Both the position numbers and the translations under genes were made by a program. DNA of 64,000 bases, from assembly GCA_964019335.1 (NCBI GenBank), contig OZ025698.1:124001-188000 (forward strand). The letters are read 5' to 3'. The notes beneath the pieces were generated by a model. That model saw only the letters and a list, made by a program, of their open reading frames with translations, ran no database searches and was not told the DNA's origin. Origin of the DNA: Diplonema japonicum (Eukaryota > Euglenozoa > Diplonemea > Diplonemida > Diplonemidae). Of this stretch, positions 48,251 through 57,021 are shown one piece after another. Each line of letters begins with the position of its first letter. Position 1 is the first letter of the stretch.

Positions 48251-48803
48251 GGGGAAGTAAGGCACTTATTCCCACTTTTAAGGGCCTCAGAAATAGTCAA
48301 TACCCCCTAAAAGGTACATAATTTATAAGGTGCATTAAATGAACGGCACATTATTAATACGGAACAAAATAAGTACAAATCCGGTAGTTCCGTGCTAAAA
48401 AACTTCAAGAACACCTCGAAATCAGTTTTGGGTGGCACGAAAGCTCATACGAGCACTGATTAGCACCAGTATGGTTGCATGCTCGAGGATGTTTAAATTT
48501 AGAAAATAATTGATGGTGGCCTTTTTTTTTTTTTGCCAAAGAAAAAAACCCCCCACATACAATCATGTCTTTGTGGTCTGTGTTAAGCATCTCTGTCACT
48601 ACTCCATTCGCCATATTGTGTATTGTTAAGCCCTCTGTGTGAGTTTTAACTGTCTTGCAAGCAAGTTCTCAAGTTATGCTTGGGTTGGCAGGGGAGAACG
48701 GTTTACGGGGAAAATATCACTCTCGATCCTGATGCCTCTGCGGTTCTCCTTCACGAGCACAACAAGAACGGGGGAAATACTTCAAAACCCCTTTGCAAAC
48801 TGC

Positions 48804-48881
48804 CTATTTGGACCTCTGCCTCATCTTCCGCCTTCTCCTCTTCAACCTTTTCAACCTCTTCTTCTTCCACTTGGGGCGCAT
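48804..48881 (-). CDS. RPL41: Ribosomal protein eL41, copy 1
   Basis: 25 codons, MRPKWKKKRLKRLKRRRRKM then RQRSK-stop, matching eL41, the tiny Arg/Lys helix of the 60S subunit at the subunit interface. An in-frame ATG nine codons upstream (48908, MGSVPRPRG) is kept in all copies, so a 34-residue form is possible; a CCTAG just before the inner ATG could instead be an SL acceptor. Confidence 0.9.
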   Translation of the reverse strand: MRPKWKKKRLKRLKRRRRKMRQRSK

Positions 48882-49168
48882 GCCCCTAGGCCTGGGAACG
48901 GAACCCATTTACTTATGACTGTGGTGATGTTTAGTTTTCTAAGAAAGTAAAAATGAACAACTAAGAAAAGCCTGTTTTCCTATGATCTGGACTTAAGGCA
49001 GCCCTTCCCACTATTTCAATAGAATGGTACACTTGCGCTCTGCTCAGGTATTTGTGCTGGTGCTGCACGAGAGATACTCCGTTGTTCACTAGAAGGAGGG
49101 GAAAGCGAGAGGTAAAAAAGAGATGTTGGTAGTGACTCATGAATGCATCAGCCCATTAGACCCAAGGC

Positions 49169-49246
49169 CTATTTGGACCTCTGCCTCATCTTCCGCCTTC
49201 TCCTCTTCAACCTTTTCAACCTCTTCTTCTTCCACTTGGGGCGCAT
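49169..49246 (-). CDS. RPL41: Ribosomal protein eL41, copy 2
   Basis: Same 25 codons as copy 1; upstream in-frame ATG at 49273. The flanks differ outside about 115 bp (ACTGTCTCAAACC instead of CTTATGACTGTGG), so the conserved unit is little more than the gene. Confidence 0.9.
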   Translation of the reverse strand: MRPKWKKKRLKRLKRRRRKMRQRSK

Positions 49247-49451
49247 GCCCCTAGGCCTGGGAACGGAACCCATTTTACTGTCTCAAACCTATGGTGCATG
49301 AAGTAAATTGATTCGAAAAACAAACACAAAATAAGAAAACTAGCAAACTCTCAATCCAAACGTTCTTCTTCATTTTTTCCTTTTTTTTTCCCCCCCTCTC
49401 CTTCTTCTTTTTTTCTCCTTTGCTATATTATTCTCTTTTTTCCTTGGAAAC

Positions 49452-49529
49452 CTATTTGGACCTCTGCCTCATCTTCCGCCTTCTCCTCTTCAACCTTTTC
49501 AACCTCTTCTTCTTCCACTTGGGGCGCAT
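49452..49529 (-). CDS. RPL41: Ribosomal protein eL41, copy 3
   Basis: Identical coding sequence; upstream ATG at 49556. A pyrimidine-rich stretch lies on its left (49360-49445, plus-strand sense), i.e. in the 3' flank. Confidence 0.9.
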   Translation of the reverse strand: MRPKWKKKRLKRLKRRRRKMRQRSK

Positions 49530-49739
49530 GCCCCTAGGCCTGGGAACGGAACCCATTTTCTTATGACTGTGGTGGTGAAAATGAACAAAGTGGAATAGAA
49601 AAATAATAATGTTTTGGGTGGGCAGTACATGAGGTGGCAACAGGTACTTAAACTTTTCAGTTTCAGCTAACAGCAGCACGTGCTAATAAGCCGAAATACC
49701 TTCTACCTACCTGTTGCAACACTAAATCTCGCCTCATGC

Positions 49740-49817
49740 CTATTTGGACCTCTGCCTCATCTTCCGCCTTCTCCTCTTCAACCTTTTCAACCTCTTCTTC
49801 TTCCACTTGGGGCGCAT
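49740..49817 (-). CDS. RPL41: Ribosomal protein eL41, copy 4
   Basis: Identical coding sequence; upstream ATG at 49844, preceded by CTCACCACAGTCATAAG, where CACAG may be an SL acceptor. The snoRNA block begins about 80 nt upstream. Confidence 0.9.
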   Translation of the reverse strand: MRPKWKKKRLKRLKRRRRKMRQRSK

Positions 49818-49922
49818 GCCCCTAGGCCTGGGAACGGAACCCATTTAACTTATGACTGTGGTGAGAGAGTGAAGAGTGAGCGAGATGCTCTTTTTTTTTC
49901 CCCTCCCCAATTCCATAGGACT

Positions 49923-50026
49923 AAGATCAGGCTCATTAAATCGGTTATTGTTGTTGTGGTCACGACACATCAGCAGAAGCAGGGTCTCCCCTCTAAAGCT
50001 TGTCGGATGGGGTGTGTCATCATGTC
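49923..50026 (-). ncRNA. Candidate C/D box snoRNA, copy 1
   Basis: Minus strand: box C ATGATGA (core 50017-50022), internal CTGATGTG that could serve as D'/C', and terminal box D CTGA (49927-49930); about 90 nt between boxes. Three further near-identical copies at 50330, 55290 and 55716. No coding potential. Confidence 0.6.
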
Positions 50027-50051
50027 GCAAAAAAATATATTTGTAATTGAG

Positions 50052-50128
50052 TCTTCCAGTCAAAATTGAGTCACAAGGACAAGGTAGCTGGTCGGTGCTG
50101 CACCTTGTGACTCACCCAAGTTGTCTGG
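50052..50128 (-). ncRNA. Candidate single-hairpin H/ACA-like snoRNA, copy 1
   Basis: 77 nt folding as lower stem CCAGACAA/TTGACTGG, an internal pocket (CTTGGGT opposite AAT), upper stem GAGTCACAAGG/CCTTGTGACTC, then AAGA. This is the layout of euglenozoan one-hairpin H/ACA RNAs with an AGA box, which guide pseudouridylation. Confidence 0.6.
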
Positions 50129-50137
50129 TGGCAATAA

Positions 50138-50222
50138 AAGAGCCGTTCAAAGCAAATGTAAAAAGGTTTTCCCAAAAGCCTGTCGAGTGGGATGTCATCA
50201 TGTCAATGAAACATGACACTTG
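50138..50222 (-). ncRNA. Possible third small RNA of the cluster
   Basis: Minus strand starts near CATTGACATGATGACATCCC, resembling the start of the C/D RNA (GACATGATGACA), but I find no good box D. Repeated at 55505-55590. Confidence 0.35.
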
Positions 50223-50289
50223 TCACTCTTCCAGTCAAAATTGAGTCACAAGGACAAGGTAGCTGGTCGGTGCTACCCAAGTTGTCTGG
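50223..50289 (-). pseudogene. Truncated copy of the H/ACA-like RNA
   Basis: Matches 50052-50128 but lacks about 14 nt covering one arm of the upper stem (GCACCTTGTGACTC), so it cannot fold the same way. Confidence 0.55.
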
Positions 50290-50329
50290 TTTTGTTTTCT
50301 TTTTGGAAATACCTCACCAAATGCAGTTT

Positions 50330-50433
50330 ATGATCAGGCTCATTAAATCGGTTATTGTTGTTGTGGTCACGACACATCAGCAGAAGCAGGGTCTCCCCTC
50401 TAAAGCTTGTCGGATGGGGTGTGTCATCATCTC
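50330..50433 (-). ncRNA. Candidate C/D box snoRNA, copy 2
   Basis: Box C core at 50424-50429 and box D at 50334-50337; the body is identical to copy 1 apart from flanks. Confidence 0.6.
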
Positions 50434-50622
50434 ATGCACACCCTTTTTTCTCGTGAAATCAAAACAAAATAAAAGCAACACTAGCAGAAACTGATCTCAA
50501 AATTCACCTTCATTTCCTTTGTACTCATGTTCTACAGAAGACAACAAAGAAATACGAGATAAAAAAATAAAGACAATTCTCCTTCATGATACCCTCTTGA
50601 TACTGTCAGCTGTAACTAAGGC

Positions 50623-50700
50623 CTATTTGGACCTCTGCCTCATCTTCCGCCTTCTCCTCTTCAACCTTTTCAACCTCTTCTTCTTCCACTTGGGGCGCAT
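50623..50700 (-). CDS. RPL41: Ribosomal protein eL41, copy 5
   Basis: Identical coding sequence; upstream ATG at 50727. Its 3' flank (CTTAGTTACAGCTGACA) is shared with copy 6, showing that copies 5 and 6 belong to one duplicated block with the snoRNAs. Confidence 0.9.
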   Translation of the reverse strand: MRPKWKKKRLKRLKRRRRKMRQRSK

Positions 50701-50865
50701 GCCCCTAGGCCTGGGAACGGAACCCATTTTGCTGTCAAACCTGTAGGTAAGGTGCTCGGGAGGGACGGTCAAAGATTGAATAAAATAAAAAAAAAGAACG
50801 AGCTTTTTCTTTACTTCAGTTTTTTTTTTTTTTTATTTGATGGGTTACTGATCAGCCGAAGCACT

Positions 50866-51367
50866 CTACGCAACAAGGGCAGAGGCGGTGGAAGAGTCGT
50901 ACTTCCAGTTGGGGGGGAGCCTGTTTTTTTTTTTTTTTTTCTTTTTCATTTTTTTTTCCATACATCCTGGTGCGGCGGTAGTAACGGGCCAGCCTGTGGA
51001 TCCTGGACTCGATCAGAATAAGCCTGAACTTCTGGTCCTTGTCCTTCCTGTTCTTCTCCATGTGCTTCCTCATCTGAACTGCCTTCTTGATCATGTGGTA
51101 GAGGTCCTCGGGGGTCTCGGGGGCAAGGCCAGCGTGCTTGAGGATACGGAGGATCTTCCTCCCGGTGATGTTCTTGACCTGGGCAATCCCGGCGGAGTCC
51201 CTCAGCTGGACACCGATCTGCGAGGGGGTCAGACCCTTCTTGGCGTACCTGGCGATCTGGTCAATCACCTCCTTCGAGGAGTGCTTCGCCGCCCAAGCTG
51301 CGGGAGACCTCTTGTACGGAAGGCTGCTGTCAGCCATACCCTTACCGAAGCTGTGCATACGACCCAT
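50866..51367 (-). CDS. RPS13: 40S ribosomal protein uS15 (S13), two exons
   Basis: Exons 50964-51367 and 50866-50920, 152 residues (family about 151). Begins [20 protein letters not shown]; core [59 protein letters not shown] 43-nt phase-2 intron (50921-50963) must be removed to give the conserved C-terminus [18 protein letters not shown]; without splicing the frame ends in an unrelated Cys-rich tail. It binds 18S rRNA in the small-subunit platform. Confidence 0.95.
50921..50963 (-). other. 43-nt cis-spliced intron in the uS15 gene
   Basis: GTATGG donor, an almost pure A interior with G interruptions, ACAG acceptor. Phase 2. Confidence 0.9.
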
Positions 51368-51369
51368 TT

Positions 51370-51725
51370 TAGGATTTGTGTTCTACGGCTGGGCAGGGTG
51401 CTTCGTTTTCGAGAAAAGAAGAAGAAAAGAGGGAATAAAGGGGCAAAAGGAAAAACCGGAGGTGGGGCTTTCTTGGTTGGGAAAGGGTTTTCAGGGAAAA
51501 CAAAAAAAAATTGGGGGAATGGGAATGAGAAGAAACAACTTCTTTTTAAGGAAAGACAACAACAAAAAAAGGGGGGGGAAGAAAAAAAGAGAAATAGAAA
51601 AAAAAAGGGGGAAAAAAAAAGGAAAGAGGAAAAAAAAAAAAAAAAAAAGGTGGTGCGAAAAAAAAAGGAAAGATCTAAAAAAAAAAAAAAAAAAAAAAAA
51701 AAGATTTCTTTTATTTTGGTTTTTA
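51370..51725 (-). other. Pyrimidine-rich (minus-strand) intergenic tract
   Basis: Almost pure A/G on the plus strand, hence a long polypyrimidine tract on the coding strand between the light-chain gene and uS15; a plausible trans-splicing and polyadenylation signal. Confidence 0.5.
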
Positions 51726-51741
51726 TTTAACTATTAAACTT

Positions 51742-52101
51742 CTAACTCAGCTGCTTCTGAAGCTCCTCGATGTTCGGGGTCATGGAGGGCACTGGTTCGT
51801 TCAGGTACTTGGCGAAGTCCTCGATGGAGACTCTGCCCTGGTCGTCGGTCTTGACCTCGGACATGAGCTGCTTGACTTCAGCTTCAGACATTTTCTCACC
51901 AAGGGTGGTGAGGAGAGACACAATCTCAGAGTGCTTCAAGAAACCCGTCTCATTCCCATCGAAGGCCTGCAGGGCCGCCAAGAGGTCCTGCTGAGTCGGA
52001 CCCTCGTAGGGCTGTTTCATGAACTCGATGAACTCTTCCAGCTTCACCTGATCACCCAGAGACGCTGTCTTCTCCTGGACTTCAGCCTCGGTATATTTTC
52101 T

Positions 52102-52135
<34 letters not shown>

Positions 52136-52271
52136 TCCTTTTTTCTTTTTTCTTTTCCCCCCGCAACATACCCAAGGACCTCACTATATGTATAAAATCG
52201 GATTTCGCAACGCTCCCCGTTCGCTTCTCATCGAAGAGGTACCAAGTTTCCTTCCACTCCGCTTCGCTCAT
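51742..52271 (-). CDS. EF-hand protein, myosin essential light chain / calmodulin-like, two exons
   Basis: Exons 52172-52271 and 51742-52103, 153 residues. Starts MSEAEWKETWYLFDEKRTG; splicing a 68-nt intron (52104-52171) gives IVRSLGRKYTEAEVQEKTA, the usual helix after the first EF-hand. Further: EEFIEFMKQPYEG, FDGNETGFLKHSEIVSLLTTLGEKM, DDQGRVSIEDFAKYL. Most Ca-binding loops are incomplete (only D-G-N-E-T-G-F and D-D-Q-G-R-V-S keep some ligands), as in myosin light chains. It may bind an IQ motif of a myosin or another cytoskeletal partner; calmodulin-like is the alternative. Confidence 0.8.
52104..52171 (-). other. 68-nt intron with CA-repeat in the EF-hand gene
   Basis: GTATGT donor; the acceptor CACAG is the last unit of a (CA)n tract. 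Phase 1. Confidence 0.85.
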
Positions 52272-53354
52272 ATTTTTTTTTATTCTTTTTTTTTTTTCAA
52301 AAAAGGACGGAGAAAGGCTAGCGAGGAGTACAAGGGAATGGAGGGCAACAAAAAAAAGTTTTATCAAGAGTTGGGGGGGAGAAAAAAAATGGGGGGGTCA
52401 GGGTTAAATGCGTTTGGTGGGGTCGTTCTGCCCGCTGGAGGAGAATTACTTATGTTGTCATGATGTGACCCTTGGAGCTCAAAAACCCACAAAAAAAAAA
52501 AAGAAAGAAAGGGTGGCTCTTTATGTAATCTAAAAAACGCATCAACAAATACCCCCTTTTTTTTACATAGTCCGAACAAAAGGCGAAAAAAGAGTCATAT
52601 GCACAACTAAAAATGAGCGCACGTACTCCTTTTACGAATGAGCGTAAAAAAAAAGAAATTCGATCTTTTAACGTCAAAGGTCAAATGGCGCTCAGCACGA
52701 TCACCACAGTCGGCTCCAAGTGTACCACAAAGTACAAGGGGTGGTGGTTTATAGTCCAACGACTCATTGCAGTGACTTTACTTGGTAGTGTAATAGCTGA
52801 TGCCAGCCGGCCAATGTTTGCCTTATTCTTGTCTCTCCGCCAAGCATCCGTCTCCCTGGCACAGACGTTCCTGAAATGACTCGCTTAAGGGGAGGTTCAA
52901 AAGATCTTGCTGCCCGGTAAAGAAAAATGGAGAAGGGGGAGGGGGAAAAAGTAAAAGAAAACGGTGAATGTGCGGGTGAGGACTGGGGGATCGTTTTTTT
53001 TTTTTTTTAAATTGAAGATTTCTTCTTGACTCTCCTTTAAACAGGGTAAACAGAAGGGTGGTTAAAAATCAAAAAAAGGTGGGGGGAGACCACTTCTTAC
53101 ATTTGTAAGCTAAATAAAGTAAACAAGTCAATGACATTAGAAGAAAAAAAAAAAAGGAAAAAAAAAACCCACTACAGTTACGTTCAACAATATAAAAAGA
53201 AATTAACGTGGGGAAGTGGGGAATGTGGAAATGTTTAGAGCAGAGAAAGGAAGGAAGAAGAAAAAAAATCAATCGCAACTCACTACTTGATAGCGCAGGC
53301 TGGAGCCAAATGGCGCTGGTGTTGAATACGAATCAGCTTTTTTACTCTGCAGAA

Positions 53355-53394
<40 letters not shown>

Positions 53395-53446
53395 GGGATA
53401 TCACTATTAAAGTGAAGGCGGTACGTGTTAAAAAAAACCCCCCTTC
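52272..53446. other. Low-complexity intergenic region
   Basis: Many A- and T-runs (for example A45 near 53345). One 88-codon plus-strand frame (52613-52879) has no recognisable features. Otherwise nothing seen. Confidence 0.4.
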
Positions 53447-55243
53447 TCAGATAAGGAGCGCGAACTGCAAGATGAAGCGAATGGATTGCATCACACCGCA
53501 GATGCGGAATGTGGTGGCAATGCCCGCGATCTGTGCCATGCACACCCCAGGGAGCACGATGTCATGTCCTGTGAGGTAGAGGTTGGGCACCTTCGTGCGG
53601 ACGTCAAGAGCGTCCCTCACTTCAGGTTTGAAGAAACGGTCCACGGATATCTCAAGCCCCACACTGGTCCCCTGCACCGAGGAGAGGTGGTGCGCAACAC
53701 TAAGAGGCGTTGAAATGTTTGTCATATCCACCTTGCCCTCCGTCTTCGGGTAGAACCTGTACAAGATCTTAAGCAGCATCTGCTCGTACGCATTCTTCTT
53801 CTCGTCATAGTCATCGCCCCTGTTCAGGTACGGCTCGTTCTCCCACGGCTCGAACTCGGGGTACTCTGCGAAGATAAGCATCTGGCATGTCGTCTTGTTG
53901 CCGTAGTCCGTCGACTGGTCCTTCACAGATGGGAAGGTCAGCATCACCGGCGGCTCGCCGCACGTCAAGGGGTCCTTGTAGTAGTCGCGCATTGCCTCGA
54001 ACATGTCGTCGTTCTTGTCGACAGGTGCGTACCACAGGTTCGCGTTCGTGATGCCCAGTTCCTCCGCAGTGCCCTTGATCCCGATGTTCGCCATGATGAA
54101 CCCACACGAGGTCTTGCAAGGCGCCAGGGGGATGTTGTATTTCTCCACCACCTTCTTCGGAACCAGTTTGTTAAAAGTGTTCAGGTAGCCAGCCGCGGAC
54201 ACCACCAAGCTGCAGTCAATCTGCGTGCCATCCATCATGGTCACTCCGCAGGCCTGGCCCTTCTCGTTGCACATAACCTCACCCACCCTTGCGTCGCAGA
54301 GCACCCTGCCGCCCCACTCCTCGATCACAGGCACCAACGACGCGCCAAGACCCTCGGACCCACCTCTGGGGTAGCACCCACCCTCCCTTGCAAGACCGCG
54401 GAACACACATCCGGTCATCATGAAAGTGGAAATGTCGGGGCGGCCACCGGAGTCCATCCACAGGGAACTCAGCAGTCCCTGAAGCTTCTTGTTCTTGACA
54501 GTCTTCTTGATGACATCCTCGCCTGTCTCCATCACTACGTCCATCCACCTCTTCGGGATTAAGCTCCAGTACAGGGGTTGGAGGAACTTGGGAAGGAGCC
54601 TGCTGACAACGATAACCTGCGACATGCTAATGCAGTGGTCAGCCAGCTTCATGAACTCGTCGATGTCTTCCTTGTCCTCTGGGAATCTCCTGTAGAGCTC
54701 GTCGATGTGCGCTTCCTTGTGCTTCATCCCGAACATCGGCTCGTCGCCCACGTGCACATAGTCAAAGACGCCGTCTGAGTCGCCCATCAGCTCACAGGGA
54801 GGTACTTGGTCTGCCCTTCTGAGCCCGGCAATTTGCGCAAGGGGTGTGTTCCAAGGCACGGTGTAGTGGAGACCAGAGTCGAACTTGTAGCCCTTCAAGT
54901 TGAAGCTGTGCGTGCTCCCCCCCACCACATCCGGGTGCTGCTCCAAGACAACAACCTTCTTCCCTGACCTCGCAAGCATGGCCCCTGCGGTGAGACCGCC
55001 CATGCCACTCCCGATGACCACCACGTCGACCTTGTCGGGCAGCTTGTCAACATGGAACTTGTCGTGCATGAGGGCCTTGGAGGGTCGGTCGGGTCGCAGC
55101 CCTGGTGGCGGTCTGGCAGTGCTTACAACCCACAGCAGCAGCGTCGAGAGCATCATGGCGCCGATCACAGCCATCTGCGTCGATATCAGCCATGGTAAAA
55201 CAACAAATAGAAGGGCTAGAAACCCTAGCGGTTTAAAATTCAT
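53447..55243 (-). CDS. All-trans-retinol 13,14-reductase (retinol saturase)/carotenoid isomerase-like FAD oxidoreductase
   Basis: 598 codons (RETSAT about 610), single exon, ATG at 55243. An N-terminal membrane region (LGFLALLFVVLPWLI, then MMLSTLLLWVV) leads into the dinucleotide-binding motif VDVVVIGSGMGGLTAGAMLA…VVVLEQHPDVVGGSTHSF. FDSGLHYTVPW, DISTFMMTGCVFRGLAREGG, YPRGGSEGLG and the C-terminal PNLYLTGHDIVLPGVCMAQIAG are family landmarks (FAD-binding second part). Members reduce or isomerise conjugated C=C bonds of retinoids or carotenoids, usually at the ER membrane. The substrate here is unknown. The conserved motifs are complete. Confidence 0.9.
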   Translation of the reverse strand: MNFKPLGFLALLFVVLPWLISTQMAVIGAMMLSTLLLWVVSTARPPPGLRPDRPSKALMHDKFHVDKLPDKVDVVVIGSGMGGLTAGAMLARSGKKVVVLEQHPDVVGGSTHSFNLKGYKFDSGLHYTVPWNTPLAQIAGLRRADQVPPCELMGDSDGVFDYVHVGDEPMFGMKHKEAHIDELYRRFPEDKEDIDEFMKLADHCISMSQVIVVSRLLPKFLQPLYWSLIPKRWMDVVMETGEDVIKKTVKNKKLQGLLSSLWMDSGGRPDISTFMMTGCVFRGLAREGGCYPRGGSEGLGASLVPVIEEWGGRVLCDARVGEVMCNEKGQACGVTMMDGTQIDCSLVVSAAGYLNTFNKLVPKKVVEKYNIPLAPCKTSCGFIMANIGIKGTAEELGITNANLWYAPVDKNDDMFEAMRDYYKDPLTCGEPPVMLTFPSVKDQSTDYGNKTTCQMLIFAEYPEFEPWENEPYLNRGDDYDEKKNAYEQMLLKILYRFYPKTEGKVDMTNISTPLSVAHHLSSVQGTSVGLEISVDRFFKPEVRDALDVRTKVPNLYLTGHDIVLPGVCMAQIAGIATTFRICGVMQSIRFILQFALLI

Positions 55244-55289
55244 TTTTAGGGTCCTGTTGTGGTGTGGTACAGGTTTGTGGGGTTAAAAA

Positions 55290-55393
55290 AAAATCAGGCT
55301 CATTAAATCGGTTATTGTTGTTGTGGTCACGACACATCAGCAGAAGCAGGGTCTCCCCTCTAAAGCTTGTCGGATGGGGTGTGTCATCATGTC
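55290..55393 (-). ncRNA. Candidate C/D box snoRNA, copy 3
   Basis: Box C core at 55384-55389 and box D at 55294-55297. First member of the second block, directly 5' of the oxidoreductase gene. Confidence 0.6.
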
Positions 55394-55418
55394 GCAAAAA
55401 AATATATTTGTAATTGAG

Positions 55419-55495
55419 TCTTCCAGTCAAAATTGAGTCACAAGGACAAGGTAGCTGGTCGGTGCTGCACCTTGTGACTCACCCAAGTTGTCTGG
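55419..55495 (-). ncRNA. Candidate single-hairpin H/ACA-like snoRNA, copy 2
   Basis: Same sequence and fold as 50052-50128. Confidence 0.6.
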
Positions 55496-55504
55496 TGGCA
55501 ATAA

Positions 55505-55590
55505 AAGAGCCGTTCAAAGCAAATGTAAAAAGGTTTTCCCAAAAGCCTGTCGAGTGGGATGTCATCATGTCAATGAAACATGACACTTGT
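55505..55590 (-). ncRNA. Possible third small RNA of the cluster, second block
   Basis: Duplicate of 50138-50222 (GACATGATGACATCCC start). Confidence 0.35.
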
Positions 55591-55598
55591 CACTCGAG

Positions 55599-55675
55599 TC
55601 TTCCAGTCAAAATTGAGTCACAAGGACAAGGTAGCTGGTCGGTGCTGCACCCTGCGACTCACCCAAGTTGTCTGG
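55599..55675 (-). ncRNA. Candidate single-hairpin H/ACA-like snoRNA, copy 3
   Basis: Intact variant: the 5' arm of the upper stem reads GAGTCGCAGGG, and both changes still pair (as G-U) with CCTTGTGACTC. Such pairing-preserving changes support a structured RNA. Confidence 0.6.
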
Positions 55676-55715
55676 TTTTGTTTTCTTTTCGGAAATACCC
55701 CAATAAATGCAGTTT

Positions 55716-55819
55716 GTGATCAGGCTCATTAAATCGATTATTGTTGTTGTGGTCACGACACATCAGCAGAAGCAGGGTCTCCCCTCTAAAGCTTGTCGGA
55801 TGGGGTGTGTCATCATTTC
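55716..55819 (-). ncRNA. Candidate C/D box snoRNA, copy 4
   Basis: Box C core at 55810-55815 and box D at 55720-55723; one base differs in the body (ATCGATTATT for ATCGGTTATT). Confidence 0.6.
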
Positions 55820-56036
55820 ATGCATTCTTTCCCTTTCTTTTTCTACTCTTGCGTTGCAGGGGGTGTGGGGGGGGGGGGGGTAAAAGAGCAACAGAAGCAA
55901 ACTGACCTATTGTACCTCCTTGACTTGACTTGACGTGTTCGACTGCGTAGTTCTGGTGTTTCAGAAGATATAGATGAGAACAAAAAGACCCTCTCCTTCA
56001 TGATACCCTCTTGATGTTGTCAGCTGTAACTAAGGC

Positions 56037-56114
56037 CTATTTGGACCTCTGCCTCATCTTCCGCCTTCTCCTCTTCAACCTTTTCAACCTCTTCTTCTTC
56101 CACTTGGGGCGCAT
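56037..56114 (-). CDS. RPL41: Ribosomal protein eL41, copy 6
   Basis: Identical coding sequence; upstream ATG at 56141. It lies 5.3 kb from the others, beyond uS15, the light chain and the oxidoreductase genes, as part of the second snoRNA/eL41 block. Confidence 0.9.
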   Translation of the reverse strand: MRPKWKKKRLKRLKRRRRKMRQRSK

Positions 56115-56141
56115 GCCCCTAGGCCTGGGAACGGAACCCAT

Positions 56142-57021
56142 TTTTACTTGACTGTAGTGATGTTAGTGAAGTGTTCATGCAAAGATAATAAGAGGATACA
56201 TGCACGATGGCACTGGTGCCTTATGCCAAGCAGTGTTGGCCACGGGAAGTCTCCTTAAAGAAGCAAATGTCATTCACGTGTATAGGAAAAAGAACACACC
56301 TTAAAGGAGAAGAGAACAAAAAAAAAAAATGGAGGGGCAAGAGGGACTCAAAGGAATTCACCAAACACCACCCCCAGGAAACTACGGACGGCTGCAGTTA
56401 AACAGGGTGCCTACTGCTGCATACAATGGCGGGGGGAAATTATTGTTTTTTTTTTCTTTTTTTTCGTTTTTTTCTTCTTTTCTTTTTCTTCTTTTCCCCC
56501 TTCTTCTCTTTCTTGTTTCTTTTCTTGCTCAGCGTATGTCAGGATGATGTCTTACAAGAAACAGAGGGGGTGTGAGTAAAAACAGGGAAAAATAAAACTC
56601 AAATTAACATGCAAACTCCCAGAGCAAAAAGCCGCATGCCCTAAAAAGGGAGGGGGTATGGTCAGTACTAGGTATCTCTCAGTTTCGATCTAATCTTGCG
56701 ACTCCTCCAAGTGCTGATCTCTTCAGGCAAGAAGCACCCTTCATTGGCTCCCACTAGCGTCCCAGCAGGTTTGGAGAGTACTTTTCCCGACCACGGTCTC
56801 CGCATTCGCTCTGTGGACAAGGCTATGGAGAGCCAGGTCCTTAGTGGCTCCTGCGCGATAAAAAAAAATAAAAAAATAAAAATAAAAAGAGTATACAGAA
56901 GCTACGCGAAACGGAACCAAGGAGGAGGAACAGTAGACTACAAGTTCAGGGAAGGTGCCTCCCCTGTAACGGTCATACGGTTTCCATGTCCCCATCGTGG
57001 AGCTGGCGTGTTCTGTGTTCT
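56142..57021. other. Intergenic region without a recognised gene
   Basis: T/C- and A-rich tracts (56440-56520) and sequence with no coding support on either strand. Confidence 0.4.

Noticed and set aside
48800-50730. Minisatellite or CRISPR-like array
   Set aside because: The repeats of about 110 bp with variable spacers encode eL41 and are interleaved with snoRNA-like units; this is a eukaryotic genome.
52613-52879. 88-codon plus-strand ORF
   Set aside because: No recognisable domain, intron or processing signal, opposite strand to its neighbours; probably chance.
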